A program made the translations under genes and the position numbers. From positions 1 to 48,151 of the IMG/VR virus record IMGVR_UViG_3300047476_000283: DNA of 48,151 bases; one strand, written 5' to 3'. The notes under the pieces were generated by a model. That model did no database searches and was not told where the DNA came from. It worked only from the letters and a program-made list of their open reading frames with translations. Positions 32,676-42,600 of the stretch are shown here, piece by piece (within the stretch, counting starts at the first letter, position 1; each line of letters starts with the position of its first letter). Source of the DNA: a virus.

Positions 32676-35600
32676 TTAAGCTCTGTCGAAATTGAGTGCA
32701 GTTTCGAATTGATCAGTACCAAACCCACCACCATCAGCTCTACCTCTATTGGTACCAGAAATTGGAATAGTTGTAGTCGTTGATAGTGTTTCAGGATTTG
32801 ATGGAGTTACTGTGTATGAAACATCTGTTGTACCAGATCCCCAAAGGTCAGCCGCAACTGCTTCCGTTGTACCACCTGACGTTGTTGTTGCAGGCAAGTA
32901 CACAACTGGATCAATTATACTTACGGTTTGCGTCACATTCGCCTGCACAGTATCTGCCACAATAATAACTGGAGTATTTGCAGACTCAACTGGTCTTTGG
33001 TCTTCTGTTACTGGAGCAACAGGATCACTACCAACAGTTTCAACCACAACTGAGGTTGTGTTCACAACTGGAGTTGGGCAGGTTGTTATTGTTGGAAGTC
33101 TTTCTCTTTCGATGATAGTTTCTTTAACTGTAACTATTTCTCTGATAACTTCTGTTGTTTTAATTTCCTTAACATGGCGAGTTACTTCTGGGCCTCTGAT
33201 GACTTCTGGCGCCAATTCTTCAGAAACCCAACAATCTATATCAGGCGTCAGTTTCACGTCACCATTAAACGTAGCAAATAGGAATGGTTGCACCGTTACT
33301 ATCTTGTTGCTTGTTACGTTTTGAGAAATTGCTGGTACTTCAGTATACGATAGAGTATATGTTTTTTGATTCTTCTTCACATTACTCAAACCAGTATCCT
33401 TAATAGAATGGATCTTGTTCTGATTCATTGGTAACATCATACCAGGAGACATGCTAACCGTAAAGTCAGGATTCTTGTAGTCTGCGATGTTGTAGTTCTT
33501 GAATCCTTCTCCAACAATACCATACTTCTCTTTTTCTGTTGCATCAGTGTAAGAACTGTACTGCACAGAATCTTCTAATGCCTGATTCTCGACTGAGTTC
33601 AGAGAAGTATAATATTCGATCGCATCCACTCTCTTTTCGATTCTAGCGATATCGCGCATAGTATATCGTTTGTGGTCATGGAACTTCAGTCTAATATCAT
33701 TTGTGGAGTACACATATGGCGGTACATATATTGTGTACAGAGTCATCGCATCAGAAATATCAGCTGGTGGGGTTGGCGTTGGTGAAGACGCGCCCTTGAT
33801 CAGCTTAAATTCCTTGTTCTTCGTCAAGACTAGCTTGTCGATTCTTGGCAGATAATACGAGAAGTTCAATTCGGTTGATGCATCTGGCGCAGGAGTTTGT
33901 GGCACAAGAATATTGCCATTCGCTGTTCCTATCTGACGGATCGGTCTGAAGTCAAGGCAATCTCTCAGATAAAACACACCAGCCTTTGGCGAGATGTACA
34001 CTGGAATTTCTCCAGTATCGTACATAGACTGGGAGTAAGAATCAACTGAGAAGTATGTTCCACCAGCTGGTAGAGTATGCGTGAAGAAGTCTGCGTGAAT
34101 CGTCAAGTTAGCTGCAGGAGAAGGATATCCTTGTCTCAACACAAGCTTGGCATGATCATATAGCGCATCTCTCTGACCATAATCAATAGAGAAGTGGTCA
34201 GTAATATCTGTGTAGTTGGCTGATGTTGCTTCAGCTGTTGCTGTACCCTTCAGGATTTTTCTAATCTTGATCAGATCTGGAACATACAGATTTATTGTAT
34301 CACCTGGATCGACCTTGGTGAACCCAGGATCTGTAATGAAGATTAGTCCATTCGTGACGTTAATTTTTGCTACAGTATTTGAGTACTGTGTTACTGTATG
34401 ATCAATTCCAACTGTGGCAGAAGTTGGGTAGTTGAATGGGCTGGTTGTATATGCTGGATTGCTTCTTAGAGTCTTTTGTCTGATTCTAGAATCAGCATTA
34501 GATTCCTTGACATTGATATACAACTCAAGCTGTCCAACTGCAGAGCTCGTGGTAATTTGAATACCGCTTCCGCTAGCAACCACCTCAGCAGTAGAAAGTC
34601 TCAGAATAGAGCCATTTGGATATGCTGTTTGGTTGCTGCTGTTTCTTACAACGGCAACGATATTGTCTTCTATATTGGAATTGGTTATAGCCCATGGAAT
34701 TGATTCCCAAGAATCTAGACCATTTCCATTGTCAACGACAAAGACGCCGCTTGCGCCAGTCTTGACAAGATACTTTGTTGACATAAAGTCAATAGCAGAT
34801 AAGCTTCCACGGCGAACATGCTGGTTTGGTAGCTTGTACACTAACGTAGAATCTGATGGTTCGAACATATCAACGTAGCCAAGTTCACCACCAATCTTGG
34901 ACATAACAGAAACATTTGCGTATGCATTAGACGTTGCCGTAGTAGGATTTCCCTCTACGAACGACTCTAGATCTCTTATGTTATAGTTTAGCTGGACAAC
35001 AGTATTCTGTGCTGGCACAGAGAAATTGTCAAGGTCACTATCAAGAGTTGCTGTTCTGGTTGATCCAACATATGATCTTATGGTTCTAGTCTGATTAGAG
35101 ACATTAGATAATGCTGCTGTTTGCTTATACACATACAGAGGATTTGTTGACTGGTTTGTACCAATAATCGTCTCTGTAAATGGCGCATTTACGAACAAGA
35201 AGTTATTGCTTGAAACATCAATACCAACTACTCTGCGAACGTCGTTACCAACACGAATAATATCACCAACGGAAACATTTCCGTGACCGAATGTGTTAGT
35301 CACAGTACTATTTGCGTTTACTCTAGTAGAGCCAGCGAATACGTTTGCGGTTGTTACGTTTGGAACTGGAGTTAGTGATAGAGGCAAGAAGCTGAGTACA
35401 ACCCCAGAATATGCATTGTCTGTTGTTGAAGCCTCAAACCCAAGATTAATGGTCGATGATGTCGACCCAGTTCCTGTTCGCACAACTTTTGGTGTTATGC
35501 TTATGTCTGTAAAATAAACTCTATACAATCCGTTTCCGTCTAGCGTAGAGTCGGCGGTTTCAACAGAATAACTATCGCGCTGCACGCCTCTTACACCAGC

Positions 35601-36821
35601 AGTACCAATCTTGGAAGCTGAATATAGAATCGTGTTTGCTGTGGCAAGTTCTCCACCCACAGTAACGCTTGGCGCTTTAACGCAGTGTAGATCAACTCTC
35701 TCAATCGAGTTCAGATCTATGGCAGAATTTCCTCTGAAATTCTTAAACTTCAGATAATTACCATATGACGTATCAACGTCAATATCAACTAGAGACTTTG
35801 AGTCTGATTCAGAGCGAGGCTTTTGCGTCTCAAGCTTGTATGTTCCGATGGTCTCAAACTCAAATCCCTTGATATAGGCTTTACCTGGATCAATGTTTAT
35901 GATGTAATTATTTGCATTCGAAGAAGCAGAAACATAAGCTCTGAATGGCGTCACGGTGTAGTCGCCAGATTCATCATATGTTCTGCGCGCCAAGGTCTTT
36001 TCTATTTCTGAGTAGATTGGGTACTTAACCTGCTTCGTGACCACTCCATTCTCAAGCCGCATCAACTCGTAGAAGGCAGATTCATCAACTGCAGTGTCCA
36101 GAGGTCTTGTTGTCAGATTCAGATTAAATTGATATCTGTCAGCGCCTGGTGCTTGATAGTTAAACGACGACTGGGCTGGATCTAGTAGCGTCGAGTCGAT
36201 TGTGTAATCAACAACAGAGTCTGAGATTTCCAATCCGATCTTAACATTAGCATACTGGTCGTATGCAGATGCTACTGAGGTTTGCTCGTTTACAGTTACA
36301 AAAAACCCATTGACGTAAAAGATTCCGTCATTGATAGATACAGTTGTTCCTCTGCCAGACGCGGCGCTGTTAATGCAGCGAGCCTTGGTTGTTGTACCAG
36401 CGACTTTGATAACATCTCCGTCAGCAAACTGCGTTCCGCTCAGATACTTGATCATCAGCGTTGGTGTGCCGCCAGATGGATAATACACAGCCAAAACCTT
36501 GGCCTGTGTTATGCTGTTTGAATCTAGCACAATGATCTTGTTATTGAAATCATCAACCTCAATATCGACATTGTTATATGTGTCGTCAAGCTTGATGTAG
36601 TTAACTTTGTTGTCGACTGTGATATTTCCACCAATAACTGGGGAACCATCAGCAAAAATATGATCGCCAAATGCCTTAATCTGATTCTGCAAAATAGATT
36701 GCATTTGAGTCAGTTCACGTGCCTGGACAGAGAATCCAGGCTTGAACAGCACTCTTAGATAATTATTGTCTTTTGCATTTTGCTCAAAGTCGTCATAGTA
36801 TGGATTGATATTGAATTCCAT
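32676..36821 (-). CDS. DUF4815-type large virion structural protein (1381 aa)
   Basis: The opening MEFNINPYYDDFEQNAKDNNYLRVLFKPGFSVQARELTQMQSILQNQIKAFGDHIFADGSPVIGG is typical of the DUF4815 family of phage structural proteins, known in cyanophages and other T4-like phages. The body is beta-rich with DPGKAYIKGFEFETIGTYKLETQKPR and YISPKAGVFYLRDCLDFRPIRQIG; TMRDIARIEKRVDAIEYYTSLNSVENQAL is a helical segment after it. The last 200 residues change character: a charged coil (VKEIKTTEVIREIVTVKETIIERERL) then a Thr/Val/Pro-rich tail ending TDQFETALNFDRA. Likely a wedge or fibre-base protein; no catalytic site seen. Confidence 0.8.
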   Translation of the reverse strand: MEFNINPYYDDFEQNAKDNNYLRVLFKPGFSVQARELTQMQSILQNQIKAFGDHIFADGSPVIGGNITVDNKVNYIKLDDTYNNVDIEVDDFNNKIIVLDSNSITQAKVLAVYYPSGGTPTLMIKYLSGTQFADGDVIKVAGTTTKARCINSAASGRGTTVSINDGIFYVNGFFVTVNEQTSVASAYDQYANVKIGLEISDSVVDYTIDSTLLDPAQSSFNYQAPGADRYQFNLNLTTRPLDTAVDESAFYELMRLENGVVTKQVKYPIYSEIEKTLARRTYDESGDYTVTPFRAYVSASSNANNYIINIDPGKAYIKGFEFETIGTYKLETQKPRSESDSKSLVDIDVDTSYGNYLKFKNFRGNSAIDLNSIERVDLHCVKAPSVTVGGELATANTILYSASKIGTAGVRGVQRDSYSVETADSTLDGNGLYRVYFTDISITPKVVRTGTGSTSSTINLGFEASTTDNAYSGVVLSFLPLSLTPVPNVTTANVFAGSTRVNANSTVTNTFGHGNVSVGDIIRVGNDVRRVVGIDVSSNNFLFVNAPFTETIIGTNQSTNPLYVYKQTAALSNVSNQTRTIRSYVGSTRTATLDSDLDNFSVPAQNTVVQLNYNIRDLESFVEGNPTTATSNAYANVSVMSKIGGELGYVDMFEPSDSTLVYKLPNQHVRRGSLSAIDFMSTKYLVKTGASGVFVVDNGNGLDSWESIPWAITNSNIEDNIVAVVRNSSNQTAYPNGSILRLSTAEVVASGSGIQITTSSAVGQLELYINVKESNADSRIRQKTLRSNPAYTTSPFNYPTSATVGIDHTVTQYSNTVAKINVTNGLIFITDPGFTKVDPGDTINLYVPDLIKIRKILKGTATAEATSANYTDITDHFSIDYGQRDALYDHAKLVLRQGYPSPAANLTIHADFFTHTLPAGGTYFSVDSYSQSMYDTGEIPVYISPKAGVFYLRDCLDFRPIRQIGTANGNILVPQTPAPDASTELNFSYYLPRIDKLVLTKNKEFKLIKGASSPTPTPPADISDAMTLYTIYVPPYVYSTNDIRLKFHDHKRYTMRDIARIEKRVDAIEYYTSLNSVENQALEDSVQYSSYTDATEKEKYGIVGEGFKNYNIADYKNPDFTVSMSPGMMLPMNQNKIHSIKDTGLSNVKKNQKTYTLSYTEVPAISQNVTSNKIVTVQPFLFATFNGDVKLTPDIDCWVSEELAPEVIRGPEVTRHVKEIKTTEVIREIVTVKETIIERERLPTITTCPTPVVNTTSVVVETVGSDPVAPVTEDQRPVESANTPVIIVADTVQANVTQTVSIIDPVVYLPATTTSGGTTEAVAADLWGSGTTDVSYTVTPSNPETLSTTTTIPISGTNRGRADGGGFGTDQFETALNFDRA

Positions 36822-36831
36822 GTTTTACCCT

Positions 36832-38415
36832 TTAGAATGCAAGAACAACTCTAATTTGTTCAGATTGATTCGAGTTTCTAACAATTTTACTTCTATTGTC
36901 AACATAAAGAAGGTCGCCGCTATACAAAGTCACTTCTGGTGACACGATATCAACTACAGTTCCAACAGCAGCTGACGTCGCTCCAGTTAATTGATCTGTC
37001 GACTGAACAGTACCGTTCACATTATTTATATCAAGAATATTATTGGCAGAGTCCCAATTTACTGCAATCGCAGTGACAGCAGCTGATTGAATCACTTCGT
37101 CATGAACATACTCAGTAACGCCAGGATCGGTGAGGGTTACTTTGTATGTTGTTCTGTACACTGATTGATCAGCGAACAACCCATCAGAATCTAGTGGGTC
37201 TCTGATTAAAGAGATCTGTCTAAAATCAAACGGATTTGACGCAGAACCTATAGGTATTTTACCAGATTCCGTTCCATTCAAGTCGACGCTCACCATAACT
37301 GCGTAGCAACCTAATTCTTTAGGAGGATTTGATCCATGACCGCCTGGAGTTCCTATAACAGTATCAAAAGACGCCGCTTGTCCATCTGCAGTTTGATCAG
37401 GGTCGTTGATAGTTATGGTTGCTGTAGTATAACCAAGCCCACCATTAATTATATTGATATCTGTTATTACGCCGCTTTCTACCTGCGCAGTCATAAATGC
37501 ACCAGATCCATCTCCAGTGACAGTGACTATTGGTAGAGAGTTTGAATTTCCTGACTGGCCATCTAGATAATAACCACTTCCACCATCTAGTATGGTTACA
37601 ATGTCAATTCTACCATCAACAGCTGCGCTGGCTACTTGTTGTTCTGTTAACACTGGCATCCATCTGCTGTTGAAGAACTTTAGCTTTAAGCCTTGTGGAA
37701 TGGTGTACAAATACTTCCACTTATACCCATCTCCAGGGGAAACATATGGATTAGTTGGCAGCTGGCCGTTGACGTCAATCGTTGGTTCTACTGTAGATTC
37801 TGCACCATCATTGTTCCATAGGCACTTAAACACCTGATCTCTACCATTTCGCACATAGAAGTTGTTTGCGAAATATGGGTATCTGTTACTGATTTTGATC
37901 ATAGTATTCGAAGCATATGTGCTAGCAAATGCAGTGTTCACATTAATCTGACCAGAACCAAAAGAAACTATTTGCTTTGACTCTTGTTCTATTGTTACTA
38001 TGTCACCAGCTACAATAGATCCACTAGCGATGATATTATCAATCTCATACGCTGTGGTTTGACCCAAAGTTGTAGAAACATTACCGAGAATCAGCTTATC
38101 TTCGAAACTGAAGATTTCCTGATGATCTTGGTACATGTCAAAAACAGTATTAGATGTGTAATCAACTCTAGGCACAACAAAACATAAATCAGATGCAGTA
38201 ACCTTCTTAATCGCAACCATATCTCTGAAGACTTGGTTTCTATAGTTTGTTGTGTAAGTCACTTCCTCAATTTCTGATTGAGTTTCATTTGAATCAGATC
38301 CCCATCGAACTGGTCTTCCGATTCCAACATATGTGTTTGCATCACTTGGAAATAGATTGTTCTTCAGATGATCAACAATCATATACTTGAGTGCTGGTGT
38401 GGTAGTAGAAATCAT
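36832..38415 (-). CDS. gp8: Baseplate wedge protein gp8
   Basis: The 527-residue protein is assigned as gp8 of the wedge. The N-terminus has ALKYMIVDHLKNNLFPSDANTYVGIGRPVRWGSDSNETQSE, followed by YTTNYRNQVFRDMVAIKKVTASDLCFVVPRVDYTSNTVFDMY, a segment like T4 gp8 (YxxxGRxxPW... and the M-x-x-x-K helix). YPYFANNFYVRNGRDQVFKCLWNN and PYVSPGDGYKWKYLYTIPQGLKLKFF are also typical. A GxGY insertion (LDGGSGYYLDG, INGGLGYTTATI) lies in the second half. It is longer than T4 gp8 (334), as in marine relatives. It follows the 418-residue lectin-like gene. Confidence 0.9.
   Translation of the reverse strand: MISTTTPALKYMIVDHLKNNLFPSDANTYVGIGRPVRWGSDSNETQSEIEEVTYTTNYRNQVFRDMVAIKKVTASDLCFVVPRVDYTSNTVFDMYQDHQEIFSFEDKLILGNVSTTLGQTTAYEIDNIIASGSIVAGDIVTIEQESKQIVSFGSGQINVNTAFASTYASNTMIKISNRYPYFANNFYVRNGRDQVFKCLWNNDGAESTVEPTIDVNGQLPTNPYVSPGDGYKWKYLYTIPQGLKLKFFNSRWMPVLTEQQVASAAVDGRIDIVTILDGGSGYYLDGQSGNSNSLPIVTVTGDGSGAFMTAQVESGVITDINIINGGLGYTTATITINDPDQTADGQAASFDTVIGTPGGHGSNPPKELGCYAVMVSVDLNGTESGKIPIGSASNPFDFRQISLIRDPLDSDGLFADQSVYRTTYKVTLTDPGVTEYVHDEVIQSAAVTAIAVNWDSANNILDINNVNGTVQSTDQLTGATSAAVGTVVDIVSPEVTLYSGDLLYVDNRSKIVRNSNQSEQIRVVLAF
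37023..37030 (-). promoter_or_regulatory. Internal late promoter TATAAATA within the gp8 gene
   Basis: An exact TATAAATA lies near the end of gp8 (coding ILDINNVNG), about 200 bases before the ATG of the DUF4815-type gene. It may drive that gene. Chance cannot be ruled out from sequence alone. Confidence 0.4.
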
Positions 38416-38423
38416 GGAATTTC

Positions 38424-39680
38424 CTAATTATTAGCTCTGGTTGTAATCGCTCTCAACTGAGCGTCTGACAATTTGTACGGATAATATTGTATATCTTTTA
38501 TTATTATGCCTGGATATGGCGCACCACCTGTACCAGTTATTGACGCATTAGACGTGGCTACATTATAGCCAGCTACAAAGGTCGTGTTGGTGACCGCTAT
38601 ACCATTTGCAGTTATGAATCTGTGTGACGTATTATACGCAGATGCGGCAGTCTCAAACAAAGCACTGACGGCATTAACTCCACTAGTGGAAAGAACTGCT
38701 GTGCCATCATATGAGCCGAAAGAAGTAGTCGAGATGTATAAGTGCCTTTTCAAATTGTTGTTATCAAAATTCAGTAGATATGATGAATTTAGATTATCTA
38801 CTCCAGGTTCTGTTTTTCTGACAGTATAAACAAAAGTTCCCTGCTCAGAACTAAAGAAACCAGAATTCACATTAACTGCTAATCTGTCTTGAGCTCTTGT
38901 GACGTTATTATTACCTGTGATGATCAAAGAACTTGGACCAAATCTTTGAGGTTCTGATTGTACAGCATGCACTATTACGCTGGTTTGAGCAGATGTCTCT
39001 GGTAATGGGTCAGAACCACAAGGATATATGTAAACAGCTTTTGTGTTTGCTGAATTGGGCACATAACCACCTATGACAACAAGCTGATACACTTCTCCAC
39101 CATTTGGGCCAACATCTAATAATTTATTAGCATATGCTCTAGAATATGTACCGATTTGGTTCAACACAGTCACTACTTTAGTTTCCCAATTGAGCTTCGC
39201 TAAACAAATCCACCTACCAACTGTTTGATCTCTAATTCCAAGTGAAGTGGCAGCAGCATCAACATTTTCCACTATAGCAAAACTACAGTCAACATTAATA
39301 ACATTTGTTGCAGAAGTACCTAGTACTTGAGCTCTTCCATGCGTGAGATTGTCGTTTGCCAGAGTATGTTTCGTTGCAACTTGGCCTTCGATCAAAGACT
39401 CAGCCGTAGATAGAGTAAATAGTGCTCCAACAGCACCCCATGCTGATGTGGCCGCAAAATTGCAACTAGAATTAATATTATTGGTGCTCGTACCTTCTAG
39501 TAAAATACCTTCTTTTTCACCTGTCAATGTGTTGTAGTGGAATCGGGCTTCTTTGTTGTTGCTGGCTATATGAATTCTTTTATCAGGACCCCAATATGTT
39601 GCAGAGCTAGTACATGCGCCAGCACCGCCAGCTGGCAGTCGCTCAAAGTATAATATGTCGCTGAATGATTTGTTTTGCAT
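38424..39680 (-). CDS. Lectin-like adhesin gene inside the baseplate cluster (418 aa)
   Basis: The N-terminal part has ARFHYNTLTGEKEGILLEGTSTNNINSSCNF, the link typical of phage adhesins in which an E-G/S-x-x-T-N marker precedes a carbohydrate-binding-like domain. The C-terminal half is a concanavalin-type sandwich (FVYTVRKTEPGVDNLNSSYLLNFDN, LFETAASAYNTSHRFITANG) ending IIIKDIQYYPYKLSDAQLRAITT, the well-known terminal pattern of such adhesins. It has no T4 equivalent at this place. The start is a TAATG overlap on the wedge-like gene. Receptor binding is inferred. Confidence 0.7.
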   Translation of the reverse strand: MQNKSFSDILYFERLPAGGAGACTSSATYWGPDKRIHIASNNKEARFHYNTLTGEKEGILLEGTSTNNINSSCNFAATSAWGAVGALFTLSTAESLIEGQVATKHTLANDNLTHGRAQVLGTSATNVINVDCSFAIVENVDAAATSLGIRDQTVGRWICLAKLNWETKVVTVLNQIGTYSRAYANKLLDVGPNGGEVYQLVVIGGYVPNSANTKAVYIYPCGSDPLPETSAQTSVIVHAVQSEPQRFGPSSLIITGNNNVTRAQDRLAVNVNSGFFSSEQGTFVYTVRKTEPGVDNLNSSYLLNFDNNNLKRHLYISTTSFGSYDGTAVLSTSGVNAVSALFETAASAYNTSHRFITANGIAVTNTTFVAGYNVATSNASITGTGGAPYPGIIIKDIQYYPYKLSDAQLRAITTRANN

Positions 39681-42600
39681 TATCCTGCTCTAATGATTGA
39701 ATACTCAGAATTAGAATATTGCGGATAAACCATGTAAGGTATATCTGTGGCATCGCTGGTAATTCTTTCGCTCCATGTATTTATTTGTATTCTGTTACCC
39801 GAAACAGAAACTGCGTTAGCAGAAAATACGGTAGTTATTGGGGTGGTCGATGTAACAACCGTTGTGTCTGTTGCAATGTATGGACTTAATGTGTGCCCAT
39901 TTTCAGCCTGAGCACCCCAAATGTATACGCCAGAATCGACTGCGCCTGTATAATTGTATACTCCAGTTCCTGTTGATGGTGCCAGAAGAATAAAGAATGC
40001 TGATTCTGCATTAGGTAGAATCCCAGTCAACCATAGTCTCCACCAACCATCTCCAATATACTCTGACCCAACATCAAGAATAACTCCAATATTTGTTATT
40101 TTGTATATTGTTCCAGTAACAAGATCAACCTCAATTCTTGCTGAGGTCCCATTTGAAGGAACACTAGCCATGTAAAGGATAATATGTCTTCTTTCTGCAG
40201 CCTTGGCATGAACAGAAATAGTTATTGGTTGATCCTGGTGTCTACCCGAACTTATGCTGTGAATGATATAGTGATCGGCTAAGACTGCGCTATTTTCTCT
40301 TAGCTTATATGCTGAGTATGTCCCGTCGGGAGCTGTTGTTCCTGTTGAAATAGAAACATTAACAGAGGCAGGTGCGCCGCTATATCTAGACCAGTATGAT
40401 GTATTTGAGAACTCGTTAGACTTTCTAATCAAATTTGTTCTATAATCTGGCATCACAAATTCAATCGCATCAGTATCTGCTCGTAACAGAGGAGATATTG
40501 GTGATGAGTTTCCACTCACGACCAAAGTATTCGAACCATTTGTTGCAACAAGCGTTCCAGAACCAACATAGGCAGTGCTACCATCTAGTTCCGCAATTAC
40601 TGTGTTTGCTGGTGCCATGAAGTATACACCATCAACGAAGTTCAGTTGCAGGGAAGGCATAGCCTGCGTATTTGCAATAGACTTAATTGCTCTGACAGAA
40701 TATCGACCAGTTGATGTATTACCAGCAATCAGAATATCCCCAACATTAGCAACAGAAGAAGCATTTGTTGTACCTCTGAATGTGGCGTAGCCAGCAACTC
40801 CATACGGATCAATGGTGACGTTAGTTGTAGACTGACTTTGTGTGATAGAAACGACTTGCCCGTTTGAAGAAGTATCCAACTGATCTGTGCTATATGCTAT
40901 AGTCTTAGCCAACATCGATGTTCCAATAGGATGCACGATGTCTCTAATTGTGTTTCTATATTCTGTCAGCGATTTCTCTGATTCAATCACATACGAATAG
41001 TTGTGATAGAAGCTATCGTTCTGAATCTTCTTGTCTGCAGAAAGGAATCCATCAGTTCCCAGATAGAAACCAGGATATCTGATTAGTCCATTATAGAATT
41101 CTGCACGAGCACGCGCTTTACCGTTACCATAGAACATTGGATTAGACAACCCAGTTGATCTAATTTGCGCAGAATAGCTGCTAGGAGCATCCACTCGTTT
41201 AGTGGTGTCAATTGTAAAGACGACACCACCTTCGCTTGTAAATGGTAGGCTGCTGTTAAAGTTCGTGAATGAATTACCAGAGTAATTAAACAACCGCAGA
41301 TGATTATTCGATCTTTGGTATTTCTTGACCAGCCCAGTGAACACTGGATCTTCAAGACTATTTCCTTGATATACAAGCTCACCTTCAGATAGAGTCTCGG
41401 TAGCGCCAATCTCATTGATTACCATGTCAACAACCTTCAGAGAAACTGTTGGCGCCTCAACGTAATCAAATCCTCTAGATATTGTGTTTATGGTCTTAAC
41501 TTTACCGATAGCGCCAGTTTGCACCGAGTAACTCAATCCATCTCCAAATCCATATGCAGTTAGTGTCGCACCACTACCAGATCCCGTGACTGTGGCTTGT
41601 TTATCGTCATAATAACCTTCTCCGCGAGAAGTTATTGTGACATCTGATATACCACCAGAAGTATCAACGTTGATATATCCAGAGAATCCATAACCACGAC
41701 CAGTCACCTCGATGGTGTCTCCATTCGCATAACCAGAGCCAGGATTATCAATATAGATGTGCGCAATTTGTCCTGTAGCTCCCATTGGCTGCCGCCAAGT
41801 GGCTTTGCTTGAATATTGGCTATCATAGCTGTAGTTGATTGACTCTAGGGTGTCGTAGTATGAACCAACTTGGATTGGTGGAGTTGATCTAAACCCATAA
41901 CCACCATTAACCACAGTAAATCCGCGAATTGAGCCAGTGTCAAGGTAGTTGTAGATCATACCTTGTTCAATCACAGAATTAATATTTGCATGCAGTTGGC
42001 TATTAGCAACAGACGCCGCAGCGGTGAACACTTTACCAGTATATGCGCCAGTTACAGTCTGACTGAGCAAGAATCCTGCTGTTGTTAACGGAACAGTATT
42101 CGATACAGCATATATGATTACTGTATTTGTACAAGCAGCGCCGCCTAATCCAAATCCAGATACATTGTTTGCGTTTAGAATGTATCCCTTAAAATTGGCA
42201 GTAGCATAACTGGAGCCATTAGCGTAAACAGGCTCATTGTTTTGGTACTGTACAGCAGATGATGTTTCTGTTAGTCCAATCAGAATGTTTCTATTATTCG
42301 TCAGTGGAACCCAGTTTCCCTCACTCAACAAATAGTTTTTCAAGTGTTCAATTGGAGTTGTTCCAACTCTAATTGTTTCTAGAAATGATTCTTGCGAACT
42401 GGATACATTCGCATAGTCAATTGCGCTGACTCTGACAACAGCGCTAGTGTTCGCTCCTGGGTCGTCTCCTGCATTGCGCAGAACAAGAACTTCAGTGTCT
42501 GAGTATTCTGTAAACCCATATCCACCAAAGCTAGTGACCACACTCTCAATTGACCCCTGTTCAACATCTCCAACTACAGCTATAGCATCGGCTGCTGTTG

